NCBI GenBank assembly: GCA_038373885.1 | Contig: JAWZYV010000707.1 | Location: forward strand, 62,001 to 126,000 | DNA length: 64,000 nucleotides | Direction of reading: 5' to 3' | DNA from: Cheiracanthium punctorium | Taxonomy: Eukaryota > Arthropoda > Arachnida > Araneae > Cheiracanthiidae | Shown here: positions 53,201-64,000 of the stretch, piece after piece | Numbering within the stretch: position 1 is the first letter of the stretch | Layout: each line of letters opens with the position of its first letter | Made by a program: the position numbers and the translations under genes | The notes under the pieces: generated by a model | The model's database searches: none | Seen by the model: only the letters and a program-made list of their open reading frames with translations | Told to the model about the DNA's origin: nothing

Positions 53201-55709
53201 CAGTATGGCGTCATTATCACTTGTGACACCTAATTTTGTCACACAAATGATTCACTTTTTTTATTCTTGGCAATAAAATACAGCTGAAAATAATGAAAAA
53301 TCGCCTGAAAATGAGGGAACGAGTGGATTTTCAGATTTTAGAAGTAGAGCAGATTTATTTTTTCTATATTTTTTTTTACATAATTATGAACATTTTCAAG
53401 CGGATCGCACCAATGGTGTGAATTCAATCCCGATTTTAGACAATCACTTTTCAATCTGATTGGATGAATGACGATAAAGGTTGAACCGGAATTGTGACAG
53501 AGTACAGAGTGAGGGATCAGCGCAATTATATGGTAGGATTTGTTTGAAATAAGTGGGCTAGAGGTGTGAAGGAGATTCATTTGAGAACATTGCTCTAACT
53601 AAGATGGTCTGAAACTATTGGCTACCTTGAAAAGTGTGTTCAAGGAGTCGTTTTTTTTCTGGCGATCCGTCCTCTATTAATCAATGATTATGATCACAGT
53701 AATGATAGAAGCCTGGAATTGCTCTACTTTTAGATCTCTAACCGCTTGTACGGCCTTAATTATCCAGTAGGCCCCGGGGCACCCCAAAAGTTTTATTTTT
53801 TTAATTCCCAATATTTTTTTTTTTTTTTTTTTTTTTTACAATTTTCAATACCAATAAAGTTAATATGACAAATTATATTTTATAGCTTTTTTCTTATTTT
53901 ATTAATGTTCAAGGTTTCTATGCCTCAAATATGGACAATTCTTGGTAAAATGTTTTTTTCACAATGCTTCATAATTTCTTCAGTGTGTGTCAATTTTGGA
54001 AATTTCACACAGATATGAGTATTGGGTGGCCCCTACCCAATTCTTATCACAGTTTTTAAGTACTGTATACCCCTACCATATTCTTAGCACAGTTTTTAAG
54101 TTTGTTAATTCTAGAATTTTGACCGCTTCCCAGTTTTTAACCCAATACGGCTTTTTGGAAATTTGCTTTTCTAATGCGAAAACTGGAAAAATTTTTAACA
54201 ATAAAGATTCTTTTATTATTATTTTTTTTCCCCATTCACTATGTCTGGAAGCAGTTTTGTGTTAGAAGTTAGTAAATAATAATATTATTAATGCCTTATA
54301 CTATATTCATATGATCTCTATGTTTTATACGTGTTTTTCTGTTTTACATTTTCCCTTTTATTGTTCTTATTAATACTACCTCGCCAAGTGGAGCAACGTT
54401 TAAAATGGATATTTGTTGCTTGTTCGTGCTCTAACTACCCCCAAATATGCTCAACTAATATGTATTGTAGTACGTTTTTGCTATTTTCAACTCCTAAAAA
54501 AAATAGAACCTAAGTGACTATTTTGTTTTTAATTGACTTATGAATAAAAGAAAGAAGACAGTATTTTTTTCGGTAAATACTTTCTGTACTACTTATAAAA
54601 AAACCCAAAATATAGATTTTCCTTAATTTCCAAGGATTAGTGTATGAGTTATAAGGCACTGAAAAATGAGCCCTCTAATGTTAATATACAGGTAAAAAAA
54701 GGTTTGATACATTAGTTCATAACTCTAATAAAAAGTGAGCAAAAACAATAACATTTTTTTTTCAAAAAACTTGGCAAGAGTCGAAGATTTGTAAATGCAT
54801 CAGACAGGCTCACAACAATCGATTCCCCAACATACAGATTGGTAGAACCAGTCCCGTGCAATGGCCTCTGAGAAGTCCCCATAGAATATCTTTCGACCTC
54901 TTTTGTTGAGGTTATGCCAAGAACATTATTTACAGCGTACGTATACGGGACTTTACACATTTAGGGGAGCGAATTGTTGATGCAATTGCCACAGTGCGCT
55001 GAACATTTTCCTTTACACCTAGTTAGAGGTGGATTATCGACTTGATATGCGCATAGTCATAACAAGTAACGGAGCTCAGCTCATACTGAAAATTATTAAG
55101 ATAAAATTCAGTTTAGTTCTGTACATTACAATGAAATAATTGTTTGTTTATGTTAAATATTTCATTAAATATGACTATGTGAGATATGTCCATGCATTTT
55201 CAATGACCCTGTACTTTAAGCCATAGCTCATCAAATATATCAGAAGTGTTTCATTACAGTACTCTATTTAAGAAAAGCCGTTCAGGTAGTTTCTTCTGTT
55301 GAAACTACCGCAAGATATATTTAAGTATGACTACTTATAGTTTAGTTGGTTGTAAGGTGCCCTTTTGAAAAATAGAGGGACATAATAAACATTTTCTATT
55401 GAATGTAATACAGCTCCGGAAAAAAAAAAGCACACTTGCGCTTTATTCGGCCGTCGATTGTCGTACAGCAACGTTATAGATTCGTTGACGAAGTTTCTTT
55501 TCCATATAAAAATATTTGAACAAAAATTTTCCAAATGCACATTTTCCCTATCCTTGATCCCCACCCCGGACAGTAGAGACACAAAAGAATCGTCACCTCT
55601 GCGCCTTTAAGAAAGGCAGATGATTATGGTAATTCATAAACATTTGCCTTTGCACCTAGGTGAGAGAGGGAGGGGGGTGTCCATCTGGGAAATCTTTATT
55701 AAAAAATTT
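53201..55709. repeat. Tandem segmental duplication, copy 1
   Basis: About 2.51 kb repeated directly downstream with offset 2523. Differences seen are few: T-run length near 53815, one A/G difference at the ATATGATCTC site (ATGTGATCTC in copy 2) near 54309, A-run length near 55420, and a short insertion in copy 2. The content is AT-rich; no gene was recognised in either copy. Confidence 0.93.
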
Positions 55710-56333
55710 CAGTATGGCGTCATTATCATGGCGTCATTATCACTTGTGACACCTAATTTTGTCACACAAATGATTCACTTTTTTTATTCTTGGCAATAAA
55801 ATACAGCTGAAAATAATGAAAAATCGCCTGAAAATGAGGGAACGAGTGGATTTTCAGATTTTAGAAGTAGAGCAGATTTATTTTTTCTATATTTTTTTTT
55901 ACATAATTATGAACATTTTCAAGCGGATCGCACCAATGGTGTGAATTCAATCCCGATTTTAGACAATCACTTTTCAATCTGATTGGATGAATGACGATAA
56001 AGGTTGAACCGGAATTGTGACAGAGTACAGAGTGAGGGATCAGCGCAATTATATGGTAGGATTTGTTTGAAATAAGTGGGCTAGAGGTGTGAAGGAGATT
56101 CATTTGAGAACATTGCTCTAACTAAGATGGTCTGAAACTATTGGCTACCTTGAAAAGTGTGTTCAAGGAGTCGTTTTTTTTCTGGCGATCCGTCCTCTAT
56201 TAATCAATGATTATGATCACAGTAATGATAGAAGCCTGGAATTGCTCTACTTTTAGATCTCTAACCGCTTGTACGGCCTTAATTATCCAGTAGGCCCCGG
56301 GGCACCCCAAAAGTTTTATTTTTTTAATTCCCA

Positions 56334-56369
<36 letters not shown>

Positions 56370-58253
56370 TTTTCAATACCAATAAAGTTAATATGACAAA
56401 TTATATTTTATAGCTTTTTTCTTATTTTATTAATGTTCAAGGTTTCTATGCCTCAAATATGGACAATTCTTGGTAAAATGTTTTTTTCACAATGCTTCAT
56501 AATTTCTTCAGTGTGTGTCAATTTTGGAAATTTCACACAGATATGAGTATTGGGTGGCCCCTACCCAATTCTTATCACAGTTTTTAAGTACTGTATACCC
56601 CTACCATATTCTTAGCACAGTTTTTAAGTTTGTTAATTCTAGAATTTTGACCGCTTCCCAGTTTTTAACCCAATACGGCTTTTTGGAAATTTGCTTTTCT
56701 AATGCGAAAACTGGAAAAATTTTTAACAATAAAGATTCTTTTATTATTATTTTTTTTCCCCATTCACTATGTCTGGAAGCAGTTTTGTGTTAGAAGTTAG
56801 TAAATAATAATATTATTAATGCCTTATACTATATTCATGTGATCTCTATGTTTTATACGTGTTTTTCTGTTTTACATTTTCCCTTTTATTGTTCTTATTA
56901 ATACTACCTCGCCAAGTGGAGCAACGTTTAAAATGGATATTTGTTGCTTGTTCGTGCTCTAACTACCCCCAAATATGCTCAACTAATATGTATTGTAGTA
57001 CGTTTTTGCTATTTTCAACTCCTAAAAAAAATAGAACCTAAGTGACTATTTTGTTTTTAATTGACTTATGAATAAAAGAAAGAAGACAGTATTTTTTTCG
57101 GTAAATACTTTCTGTACTACTTATAAAAAAACCCAAAATATAGATTTTCCTTAATTTCCAAGGATTAGTGTATGAGTTATAAGGCACTGAAAAATGAGCC
57201 CTCTAATGTTAATATACAGGTAAAAAAAGGTTTGATACATTAGTTCATAACTCTAATAAAAAGTGAGCAAAAACAATAACATTTTTTTTTCAAAAAACTT
57301 GGCAAGAGTCGAAGATTTGTAAATGCATCAGACAGGCTCACAACAATCGATTCCCCAACATACAGATTGGTAGAACCAGTCCCGTGCAATGGCCTCTGAG
57401 AAGTCCCCATAGAATATCTTTCGACCTCTTTTGTTGAGGTTATGCCAAGAACATTATTTACAGCGTACGTATACGGGACTTTACACATTTAGGGGAGCGA
57501 ATTGTTGATGCAATTGCCACAGTGCGCTGAACATTTTCCTTTACACCTAGTTAGAGGTGGATTATCGACTTGATATGCGCATAGTCATAACAAGTAACGG
57601 AGCTCAGCTCATACTGAAAATTATTAAGATAAAATTCAGTTTAGTTCTGTACATTACAATGAAATAATTGTTTGTTTATGTTAAATATTTCATTAAATAT
57701 GACTATGTGAGATATGTCCATGCATTTTCAATGACCCTGTACTTTAAGCCATAGCTCATCAAATATATCAGAAGTGTTTCATTACAGTACTCTATTTAAG
57801 AAAAGCCGTTCAGGTAGTTTCTTCTGTTGAAACTACCGCAAGATATATTTAAGTATGACTACTTATAGTTTAGTTGGTTGTAAGGTGCCCTTTTGAAAAA
57901 TAGAGGGACATAATAAACATTTTCTATTGAATGTAATACAGCTCCGGAAAAAAAAAAAAGCACACTTGCGCTTTATTCGGCCGTCGATTGTCGTACAGCA
58001 ACGTTATAGATTCGTTGACGAAGTTTCTTTTCCATATAAAAATATTTGAACAAAAATTTTCCAAATGCACATTTTCCCTATCCTTGATCCCCACCCCGGA
58101 CAGTAGAGACACAAAAGAATCGTCACCTCTGCGCCTTTGTAACTGCGCGTTTAAGAAAGGCAGATGATTATGGTAATTCATAAACATTTGCCTTTGCACC
58201 TAGGTGAGAGAGGGAGGGGGGTGTCCATCTGGGAAATCTTTATTAAAAAATTT
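55710..58253. repeat. Tandem segmental duplication, copy 2
   Basis: Direct copy of 53201-55709. The junction carries a partial extra repeat, CAGTATGGCGTCATTATC then ATGGCGTCATTATC, so 14 bp are doubled. An insertion TGTAACTGCGCGTT near 58138 is absent from copy 1. It ends about 260 bp before the transporter ORF. Confidence 0.93.
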
Positions 58254-58513
58254 TTTTAATCCGAAAGAAACTTCGCCAACAATTCTCCAAAGATCGCTAG
58301 AAAACGGATGCGGCCGAAAGACGGTATGAAACCATGCCTATGTAATTATTAGACAAGAGTGTAAGATTAAAAAAAGGGGCTTCAGTTAAATTGGCGATTA
58401 CTAAAAAGTTATTGATATGGATATTTTTCCCCTTTACTATTTGTACTTGTTATATAAATATATTTTTTCTCATTAACAGATTTCATTTTATTCATAGAAG
58501 TACACAAGCAACG

Positions 58514-59554
58514 ATGGAAACGCTATCGCTCAATGCTTCTGCAGACTCATCTTCAAAAGAGCATCTACCACATAACAAGTTCTACGACTTTGCCGAATCT
58601 ACCACTGGTCTTAAGAAGAGAAGTCCTTTTCTGGGGATACTCTTTACATTCATGAGTTGCAGCCTGCTGACCCTCACAGCTGTCATAGTGAAAAAACTGA
58701 CCTACTTAGACTCGAGCCAGCTCAGTTTCGTTAGAAATGCTGGAATTTTCGCAGGCAGCCTCCCCACTGGAATTTATTCTGTGAGAAATATACTCGGCGA
58801 TCGCAAGGACAGGACAGCGCTTCTGGTGGGCGGTTTCACCGGAGCCACTTCCGTGTATTTGTACATAATGACGTACAAATACCTGCCACTACTCGAAGCG
58901 ACTGTCATTCTGTCCACCGTGCCCGTAGTGACCACGCTTGCCGCGTGTGTTTACCTTAAGGAGACTTGCAGCGTCGGACAGACCCTTTGCATCCTGTTGA
59001 GCGTTTCTGGAGTCCTTTTGTCGGTGCGGCTGCCGAAACTGGTCACCGGAGAAGATTCCTATAGTCACGAGCACAGCTACTTAACAGGCCTCCCAATCGC
59101 TGTGGCCACTGTCATAACCATAGCGACAACCCTGGTCGTCTTGAGACACACGAAACACGTCAATTTTTCCGTCCCTATGCTCTACTTCTCTTTGATTGGG
59201 ATGGTTGAGAACGCCGCCATCAACCTCGTTGCCTCGTCTATCGAATCGCCCAGTTGCGGCTTGCACTTGCTCCTGTATCTGCTGGTGGGAGTTTTCGGTT
59301 TTGCTGGGAACTTGACGTACGTGCTGGCACTTCAGGTAGAAGCCGCCGGAATCGTCTCGATTTTGTTGTCCGTAGAGATTGTTCTGTCGCTGGTTTTCCA
59401 AGTCATCTTTTTTGATGAAATCCCCGACGTCTACAACATAACAGGAGCCTGTCTCGTCATGGCGTCTGTAAGCGTTCTAGGATTTAGAAACTGGCTCTTT
59501 ACAATGCCCGAAGGAGCTACAACCAAAGAAAAATTTAAGATTTTTCTGTTTTAA
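58514..59554 (+). CDS. SLC35G-like EamA-family membrane transporter
   Basis: 346 residues in one open frame, markedly more GC-rich than its surroundings. The N-terminal about 35 residues are polar and cytosolic, followed by about ten hydrophobic segments in two EamA repeats (about 40-155 and 180-320), beginning FLGILFTFMSCSLLTLTAVI. Paired features of the two repeats are visible: LPLLEATVILSTVPV with YLKETCS in the first, and EAAGIVSILLSVEIVLSLVF with FFDEIPD in the second. This is the drug/metabolite transporter superfamily, closest to SLC35G in my judgement; the substrate is unknown. The frame is open upstream to 58391, but that stretch has a pyrimidine tract and two AG acceptor sites (…CATTAACAG and …TTCATAG), so an upstream exon is likely and ATG 58514 is the preferred start. 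AATAAA follows at 59665. Confidence 0.88.
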   Translation: METLSLNASADSSSKEHLPHNKFYDFAESTTGLKKRSPFLGILFTFMSCSLLTLTAVIVKKLTYLDSSQLSFVRNAGIFAGSLPTGIYSVRNILGDRKDRTALLVGGFTGATSVYLYIMTYKYLPLLEATVILSTVPVVTTLAACVYLKETCSVGQTLCILLSVSGVLLSVRLPKLVTGEDSYSHEHSYLTGLPIAVATVITIATTLVVLRHTKHVNFSVPMLYFSLIGMVENAAINLVASSIESPSCGLHLLLYLLVGVFGFAGNLTYVLALQVEAAGIVSILLSVEIVLSLVFQVIFFDEIPDVYNITGACLVMASVSVLGFRNWLFTMPEGATTKEKFKIFLF

Positions 59555-59664
59555 CTCAATCTGTCTAGAATGGGGTTCTGTCTTTCCCACCTATGCATGA
59601 AAAGGCAGTGGGTCGAAGCTAGCCATTTTAACAACTTTTACTTGTAAATTTTGTATATCATCCA

Positions 59665-59670
59665 AATAAA
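59665..59670 (+). terminator. Polyadenylation signal of the transporter gene
   Basis: AATAAA 111 bases after the stop codon, followed by a second AATAAA four bases on. A GT/T-rich stretch follows at 59708-59720. Confidence 0.6.
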
Positions 59671-61308
59671 TAAAATTCCTCGAAATTTCTATAAGTATTG
59701 CCTACTGTGCTTGTTGTTATTACTGATAAATTACTTTTACGCCTTGGAAACGGTCTGAAAAGAAAAGTTTTATTAATCCTAGTGTTAGAAACTTTAAGGA
59801 AAAGGAGGTTTGTAAAGATCAGCCTTTTTTCGCCCATTGGGCAATTCATCTATCTATATAAATAAAATTAGACATTTGTCTGTACATTTCTTGGAATTCA
59901 AAAATTTTGCGATTTCTATCCGTTTCAAGCACCCGGGAATCCGATGCGACACTCAAAAAAAAGTTTGTCTGTCTGTCGTTCTGTTATTCTGTCGTTCTGT
60001 CATTCTGTCCGTGACGCTTTTTTTGTTTAAGCATCACGTAAAAACGACTGAAGCGAATGAAATGAAAGTGCGTGTCATGATATGTGGTCACTCAACTTAA
60101 AACATAGGCGTCGAATTTTTTAAAAATCTTGATTGGATTTTGAGATTTTGCGAAAATCCTTTCAAACTGCGTAAATTTGTATTCAAGCATCACGCAAAAA
60201 CGACTGAAGCGAATGATATGAAATTGGGTGTCATGATAGGTGGTCACTCAACTTAAAACATAGGCGTGGAATTTTTTAAAAATCTTCATTGGATTTTGAG
60301 ATCTTGCGAAAATCCTTTCAAACTGCGTAAATTTGTGTTTGAGCATCATGTAAAAACGACTGAAGCGAATGATATGAAATTGGGTGTCATGATAGGTGGT
60401 CGCTCAACTTAAAACATAGGCGTCGAATTTTTTAAAAATCTTGATTGAATTTTGAGATTTTGCGAAAATCCTTTCAAACTGCGTAAATTTTTGTTCGAGC
60501 ATCACGCAAAAACGACTGAAGCGAATGATATGAAATTGGGTGTCATGATAGGTGCTCACTCAACTTAAAACATAGGCGTCGAATTTTTAAAAAATCTTGA
60601 TTAGATTTTGAGATTTTGCGAAAATCATTTCAAACTGCGTAAATTTGTGTTCGCACATCACGTGATAACTGCAAAGGTGAAAAAATGATATTTGGTGAAA
60701 TGATAGGTGGTCACTCACCTTAAACTATAAGCATCTAATTTTTAAAAAATCGATCAGATTTCGAGATTTTGCGAAAACCGTTTAAAACTGAGTGATTCGT
60801 TGTTCCCGCATCACGTAATAACGACTAAAGCGAATGATATGAAATTTGGTCACATGATAGATGGTTGCTCAACATAAACTATAGGTGTCCAATTTTTTAA
60901 ACACTTTTATTAGATTTTGAGATTTTGTGAAAATTCTCTCAAAATACGTTTATATTTCTTCAAACATCACGTAAGAACGACTACAGTGAAACCTGTTTTT
61001 AAAGACCACCACTGGGACTAAGAAAATGTGGTCTTTAAGGAGGGTCGGTCTTTGAATTCCGGTAATACGATACATTTTGACAAAATTTTAAACGTACTTA
61101 ATTTTATGAATAGAATTGGAATTTATTTGATAATTACCTGATTATCACTGAAATGGCTTTTATATAGATATAATTAAAAAAAAGCATCTATGTATTTACT
61201 TTTTTATAAAATGTAGAGAAAGACAGTGAGATTTTTATACATTTTAATAAATGAAATTAGAATATGTTTAAATTTTTAAAAAATTGAAAAATATAATAAA
61301 ATTTTGCT

Positions 61309-61605
61309 TTACATGGTAGGTACTTTATTATCTTTTAAAAGATGATGTAATAACAGATTGTTTAATCGCTTCTGTACACATGTCAGATGCTTAAATAGTT
61401 CATCCCCCACCTGCACGGAATAATTAAGCAAGGTGTTAAAGCCTTCTTTTGTTTCATTGAAAGTGATTGAAGTTTTTTGTGATGTGTCTTCATCAGAAGA
61501 TGATATATTTTCACTACAAACAGGTTGTTCATTCTTAGTTTCAGATTCCGTCTCTGATGTACTAAATTGTTCATGAATAGCGTATTCTTTAGTGACACTA
61601 CACAA
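61309..61605 (-). pseudogene. pogo-like transposase C-terminal remnant
   Basis: 98 residues open on the minus strand with an acidic, serine-rich stretch (NISSSDEDTSQK) followed by ITFNETKEGFNTLLNYSVQV and KRLNNLLLHHL. This resembles the variable tail of Tigger/jerky transposases, after the DDE domain. The DDE and CENP-B DNA-binding regions are not visible, so the element is internally deleted and inactive. Identification rests mainly on the element ends. Confidence 0.6.
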
Positions 61606-61872
61606 AAAGTTGTAATCACAACCATATAATTCATGGGCTAAATTATCATAATTATGGACATTATTTTCTACGATGGAATTATTGAAATCATTATCCCTCT
61701 CATCTTCAGGGCATACAGTGAACGATTCACATGTCTAAATGCATAAAATTCTATTTTCAATAAATATCCTCCAAAAAGCAGTAACACAAGTAACTGCGTG
61801 CATGCAGCTATTGCGTACAGTGACTCCATGGATTATTTAGTGACTGGAAGCTGTGTTACAACTCAACTAAAC

Positions 61873-62306
61873 CAGGCCCGGACTGGGAGGGTAGGAGCCC
61901 GCCCGTCTCAAAGAGAAGGGGGCTGTTATTGTGTAACCGATAAATAATAAACTTTTGGGGTATGGGGGAGGTACGGTGTTATTATTCATTAATTATGATT
62001 GACAATTAATGCATTAATAAAATATTGATATATTAATTAATATGCATCATTCATACTAATTAATCCCTTGTTCATTCGGGAACCCTCTCTCAAAAAAGTT
62101 TGAGAACTACTTTTAAAATGAAGTGTTTTGAAGCCTTCTGGAGCGCAATTGCAGCTGCAAAAAATTTTGTATGTCAAACTTCATTCAAGTGCTACTAGTC
62201 TAGCACTTTTTTTTATTTTCTTTCTTTTTACTGTCAGGGAGGGCCCGCCGAGGGTCAGGGCCCACCCGTCTGCAGACAGTCGGACACCCTGGCCAGTCCG
62301 GGCCTG
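61873..62306. mobile_element. hAT-type MITE, CAGGCCCGGACTGG family
   Basis: 434 bp, ends CAGGCCCGGACTGG and CCAGTCCGGGCCTG, a perfect 14-bp inverted pair. A perfect 8-bp duplication AACTAAAC lies at 61865-61872 and 62307-62314. G/C-rich ends, AT-rich centre. Inserted in the pogo-like element. Confidence 0.95.
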
Positions 62307-63042
62307 AACTAAACAAGTGTCAACTTTCGTTTTCAACTTTCATACCGTGTGATTGCTGATCATCCGAACAACGAACTTGCTCAAATAGAGGAAAATAAGA
62401 ATTTTTTTAAGAATTTGCGGTCGTTAAAATAGGATTTTAAATAAATTTGTTTCGTATACATAGCGGTCGTTGGTCGCGTCAGGCAGGTGGTCGTTCAATA
62501 AGGAAAATAAACCATTATTTATAATTACATTGTACTCGGTACCGCTAAGACATGGTCGACAAGACCAGGTGGTCGTTAAATACGGGGGTCGTTCAACACA
62601 GGTTTTACTGTAATACGAATGATAAGAAATTTAGTGGTATGATAGGTAGTTGCTAATCTTAATTTATAGGCGTTGAATTTTTAAAATATGTTGATTACAT
62701 TTTGATATTTTGCGAAAAGTCGTTTCAAAATGCTGAAGATTTGTGTTCGTGCATGACGTAAAAATGACTGCAGGGAATGAAACGAAATTGGGTGACATGA
62801 TAGGTTGTCACTCAACTTAAATTCTAGACTTTCCAATTTTTTCAAAAATATTGATTAGATTTTGAGATTTTGCGAAAATTATTTTCAATATGCGTAAATA
62901 TTCGTTCGCGCATCACATAATTACGACTAAAGCGAATGAAATGATATTACTTAGTTACTCTCTAACCTGTAATATTTAAACAATACATAAAAATTATAAC
63001 TTCGCTTTCTTTACTTTGACAACATACTACATCCATTCTGTG

Positions 63043-63108
63043 CAGGGGCGTAGCCAGAAAATTTTCATGGGGGGGGGGGTTACGACTACTACAACTCTTA
63101 TATATGTA
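63043..63108 (+). mobile_element. hAT-type MITE, left part only
   Basis: Begins CAGGGGCGTAGCCAGAAAAT and continues TTTCATGGGGG...TTACGACTACTACAACTC, matching the first 65 bp of the MITE at 35352-35524. It is cut at a TATATATGTA by the Helitron end that follows; the right half of the MITE is not seen in the window. Confidence 0.8.
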
Positions 63109-63140
63109 CTAGCTGCGTGCCCGTTCTCCGCACGGCAGGG
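63109..63140 (-). mobile_element. Helitron 3' terminus (minus orientation)
   Basis: CTAG at 63109-63112 next to A at 63108, then CTGCGTGC and a hairpin CCGT-TCTCCGC-ACGG at 63121-63135. It is the reverse complement of the ends at 19027 and 30734. A more degenerate relative (GTGTACCCGCTCTTCGCAAA) is near 63473. The body to the right shows no gene. Confidence 0.62.
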
Positions 63141-64000
63141 AACGAAAATATTTCTTACATGTATAATTCGAATTGATTCCAATGGTTTGGAATCTAAAAA
63201 TAAACAAAATGACTTGACTCTTGGCGTAAAACTACTCATTAGTTATTCGTAAAGTTAGTATAAGTACTGACCTGTGACCATTGTTAATATCATGACGGAA
63301 AAAACTGTGTCGGTGTCATTCACGATCAGAAAAGAAAAAAGCGTTACGGTTTGCAGTGAAAATTCCTAATTTTCAAAATGTCTCATTTCTGCATCATACT
63401 CTTTTTTAGATTTAAGTTATGCCATTAATACCTACATGATGTGGAGAACCGTTTTATTTTATAATTAAATAGTTGTGTACCCGCTCTTCGCAAAGCAAGA
63501 GGAGAAAATTTTCCTAAAATGTGACCATAACTACTTGTGACAAAACAGAATCTCCAAGAAAAAAAAAGTTCAGATACTGTGTTTTCTGTGGAAACTACCG
63601 CGGGATATATTAAAGCGACTTAAAATTATTTAATGTTTAGTTAGCTGTGATGTAAGACGGCTGTTGAAAAACGAATAGAAACGAATAGTTTCACGAAGTA
63701 TTTATTAATGCAGTATATTGTGCTTTGATCAATATTGCCCTAGCATATCTACTAACTATTACTTATACTTTCTTTTACTGATACCAAGATATTTCCGTTT
63801 TTCCATCTTTAATGCTTAATTTAAAGAAACGGTTTAGATATTTGCTACGAATGTAGACTTTTATTGTTTGGCGATTCTTTGCAATTTACGCATTAGCATA
63901 AACGATAATCGTTTCCCTTTATCGTTGCCATTAAAACAGCTTTCCATACATTTTTATGCACAATTCTTGTCAGATTGACGTATTTAGCTCCGCAAAATAT
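63141..64000. other. No gene recognised
   Basis: AT-rich sequence, probably the body of one or two minus-orientation Helitrons starting at 63109 and about 63473. No internal tandem array or domain is visible before the window ends. Confidence 0.35.

Larger units (their letters stand above)
60984..62610 (-). mobile_element. pogo/Tigger-like element
   Basis: 1627 bp, ends CAGTGAAACCTGTTTTTAAA and, in reverse from the right, CAGTAAAACCTGTGTTGAAC, with TA on both sides (60982-60983, 62611-62612). Both ends also carry repeated GGTCTTTAA/GGTCGTTAA motifs. TA target, CAGT ends and a transposase tail of the jerky/CENP-B type on the minus strand fit pogo. It split the tandem unit at 60963 exactly. 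A hAT MITE is nested inside. Confidence 0.8.
59853..62960 (+). mobile_element. Helitron-like 5' end with 156-bp tandem units
   Basis: Begins TCTATATAAATAAAATTAG after A, the same style as the 5' end at 16972. From about 60031 a unit of 155-156 bp repeats (anchors GCATCACGTAAAAACGACTG at about 60031, 60187, 60343, 60499, 60654, 60808, 60963), with GATAGGTGGTCACTCAACTT in each. The array is interrupted at 60983 by a pogo-like element and resumes at 62613 with further units at about 62751 and 62909. The 3' end is not identified; the right limit is the end of the recognisable repeats. Confidence 0.6.

Noticed and set aside
53338..57488. Frames of 60-92 codons repeated in both 2.5-kb copies
   Set aside because: They are repeated only because the DNA is duplicated; none shows a domain, and adjacent T runs break any longer frame.
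58391..58513. N-terminal extension of the transporter from 58391
   Set aside because: The stretch has a pyrimidine-rich tract and acceptor AG sites and much lower GC than the gene, so it looks intronic or untranslated and not coding.
60031..60983. CRISPR-like array
   Set aside because: Units of about 156 bp are similar throughout without short conserved repeats and unique spacers; the setting is eukaryotic, so this is a tandem satellite-like array.

Overview
The window is eukaryotic nuclear DNA. It is AT-rich, nearly empty of host genes and dominated by transposable elements, many nested in one another. The mixture of element types fits an arthropod: Ty3/gypsy LTR elements, Helitron and Helentron-like remains with Pif1 helicase and endonuclease pieces, Tc1, Tc3-like and pogo elements, and many hAT-type MITEs. 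A spider or other arachnid is my best guess. That guess rests on the Pif1/endonuclease style and repeat character, not on a decisive marker.

Layout. (1) 1-15.5 kb is a decayed Helentron-like cluster: minisatellite arrays, short hairpin-bearing blocks, and broken Pif1 helicase and endonuclease pieces. It is split by a young, nearly complete Ty3/gypsy element (912-9672) with a canonical -1 slippery heptamer between gag and protease. (2) 16.9-25.4 kb holds a non-autonomous Helitron with both ends visible (16972-19027), a probable solo LTR, and a second, minus-strand Ty3/gypsy element (19533-25395) with 1-2% LTR divergence but broken frames. (3) 26.4-30.7 kb holds a broken reverse transcriptase of uncertain class, then Helitron ends facing each other, with a structurally intact Tc1-like element (28288-29687) inserted in one. 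(4) 32.7-37.2 kb is a large foldback structure with about 1.3-kb arms; one arm is split by a 947-bp terminal-inverted-repeat element that carries a tRNA-like sequence. (5) 37.3-52.7 kb is a patchwork of Tc3-like, Tc1-like and hAT transposase remnants, MITEs with clear target duplications, inverted repeats and satellite-like tandem arrays. (6) 53.2-58.25 kb is a nearly identical tandem duplication of a 2.5-kb segment. (7) 58514-59554 is the one convincing host gene, a SLC35G-like EamA-family membrane transporter whose coding region lies in a single exon. (8) 59.85-64 kb is a Helitron with 156-bp tandem units, split by a pogo-like element that itself holds a hAT MITE, followed by a hAT MITE split by a Helitron end.

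The genes do not form a shared pathway. The elements are independent parasites, and their nesting gives a relative order of insertion. No CRISPR array, rRNA gene or functional tRNA gene was recognised.
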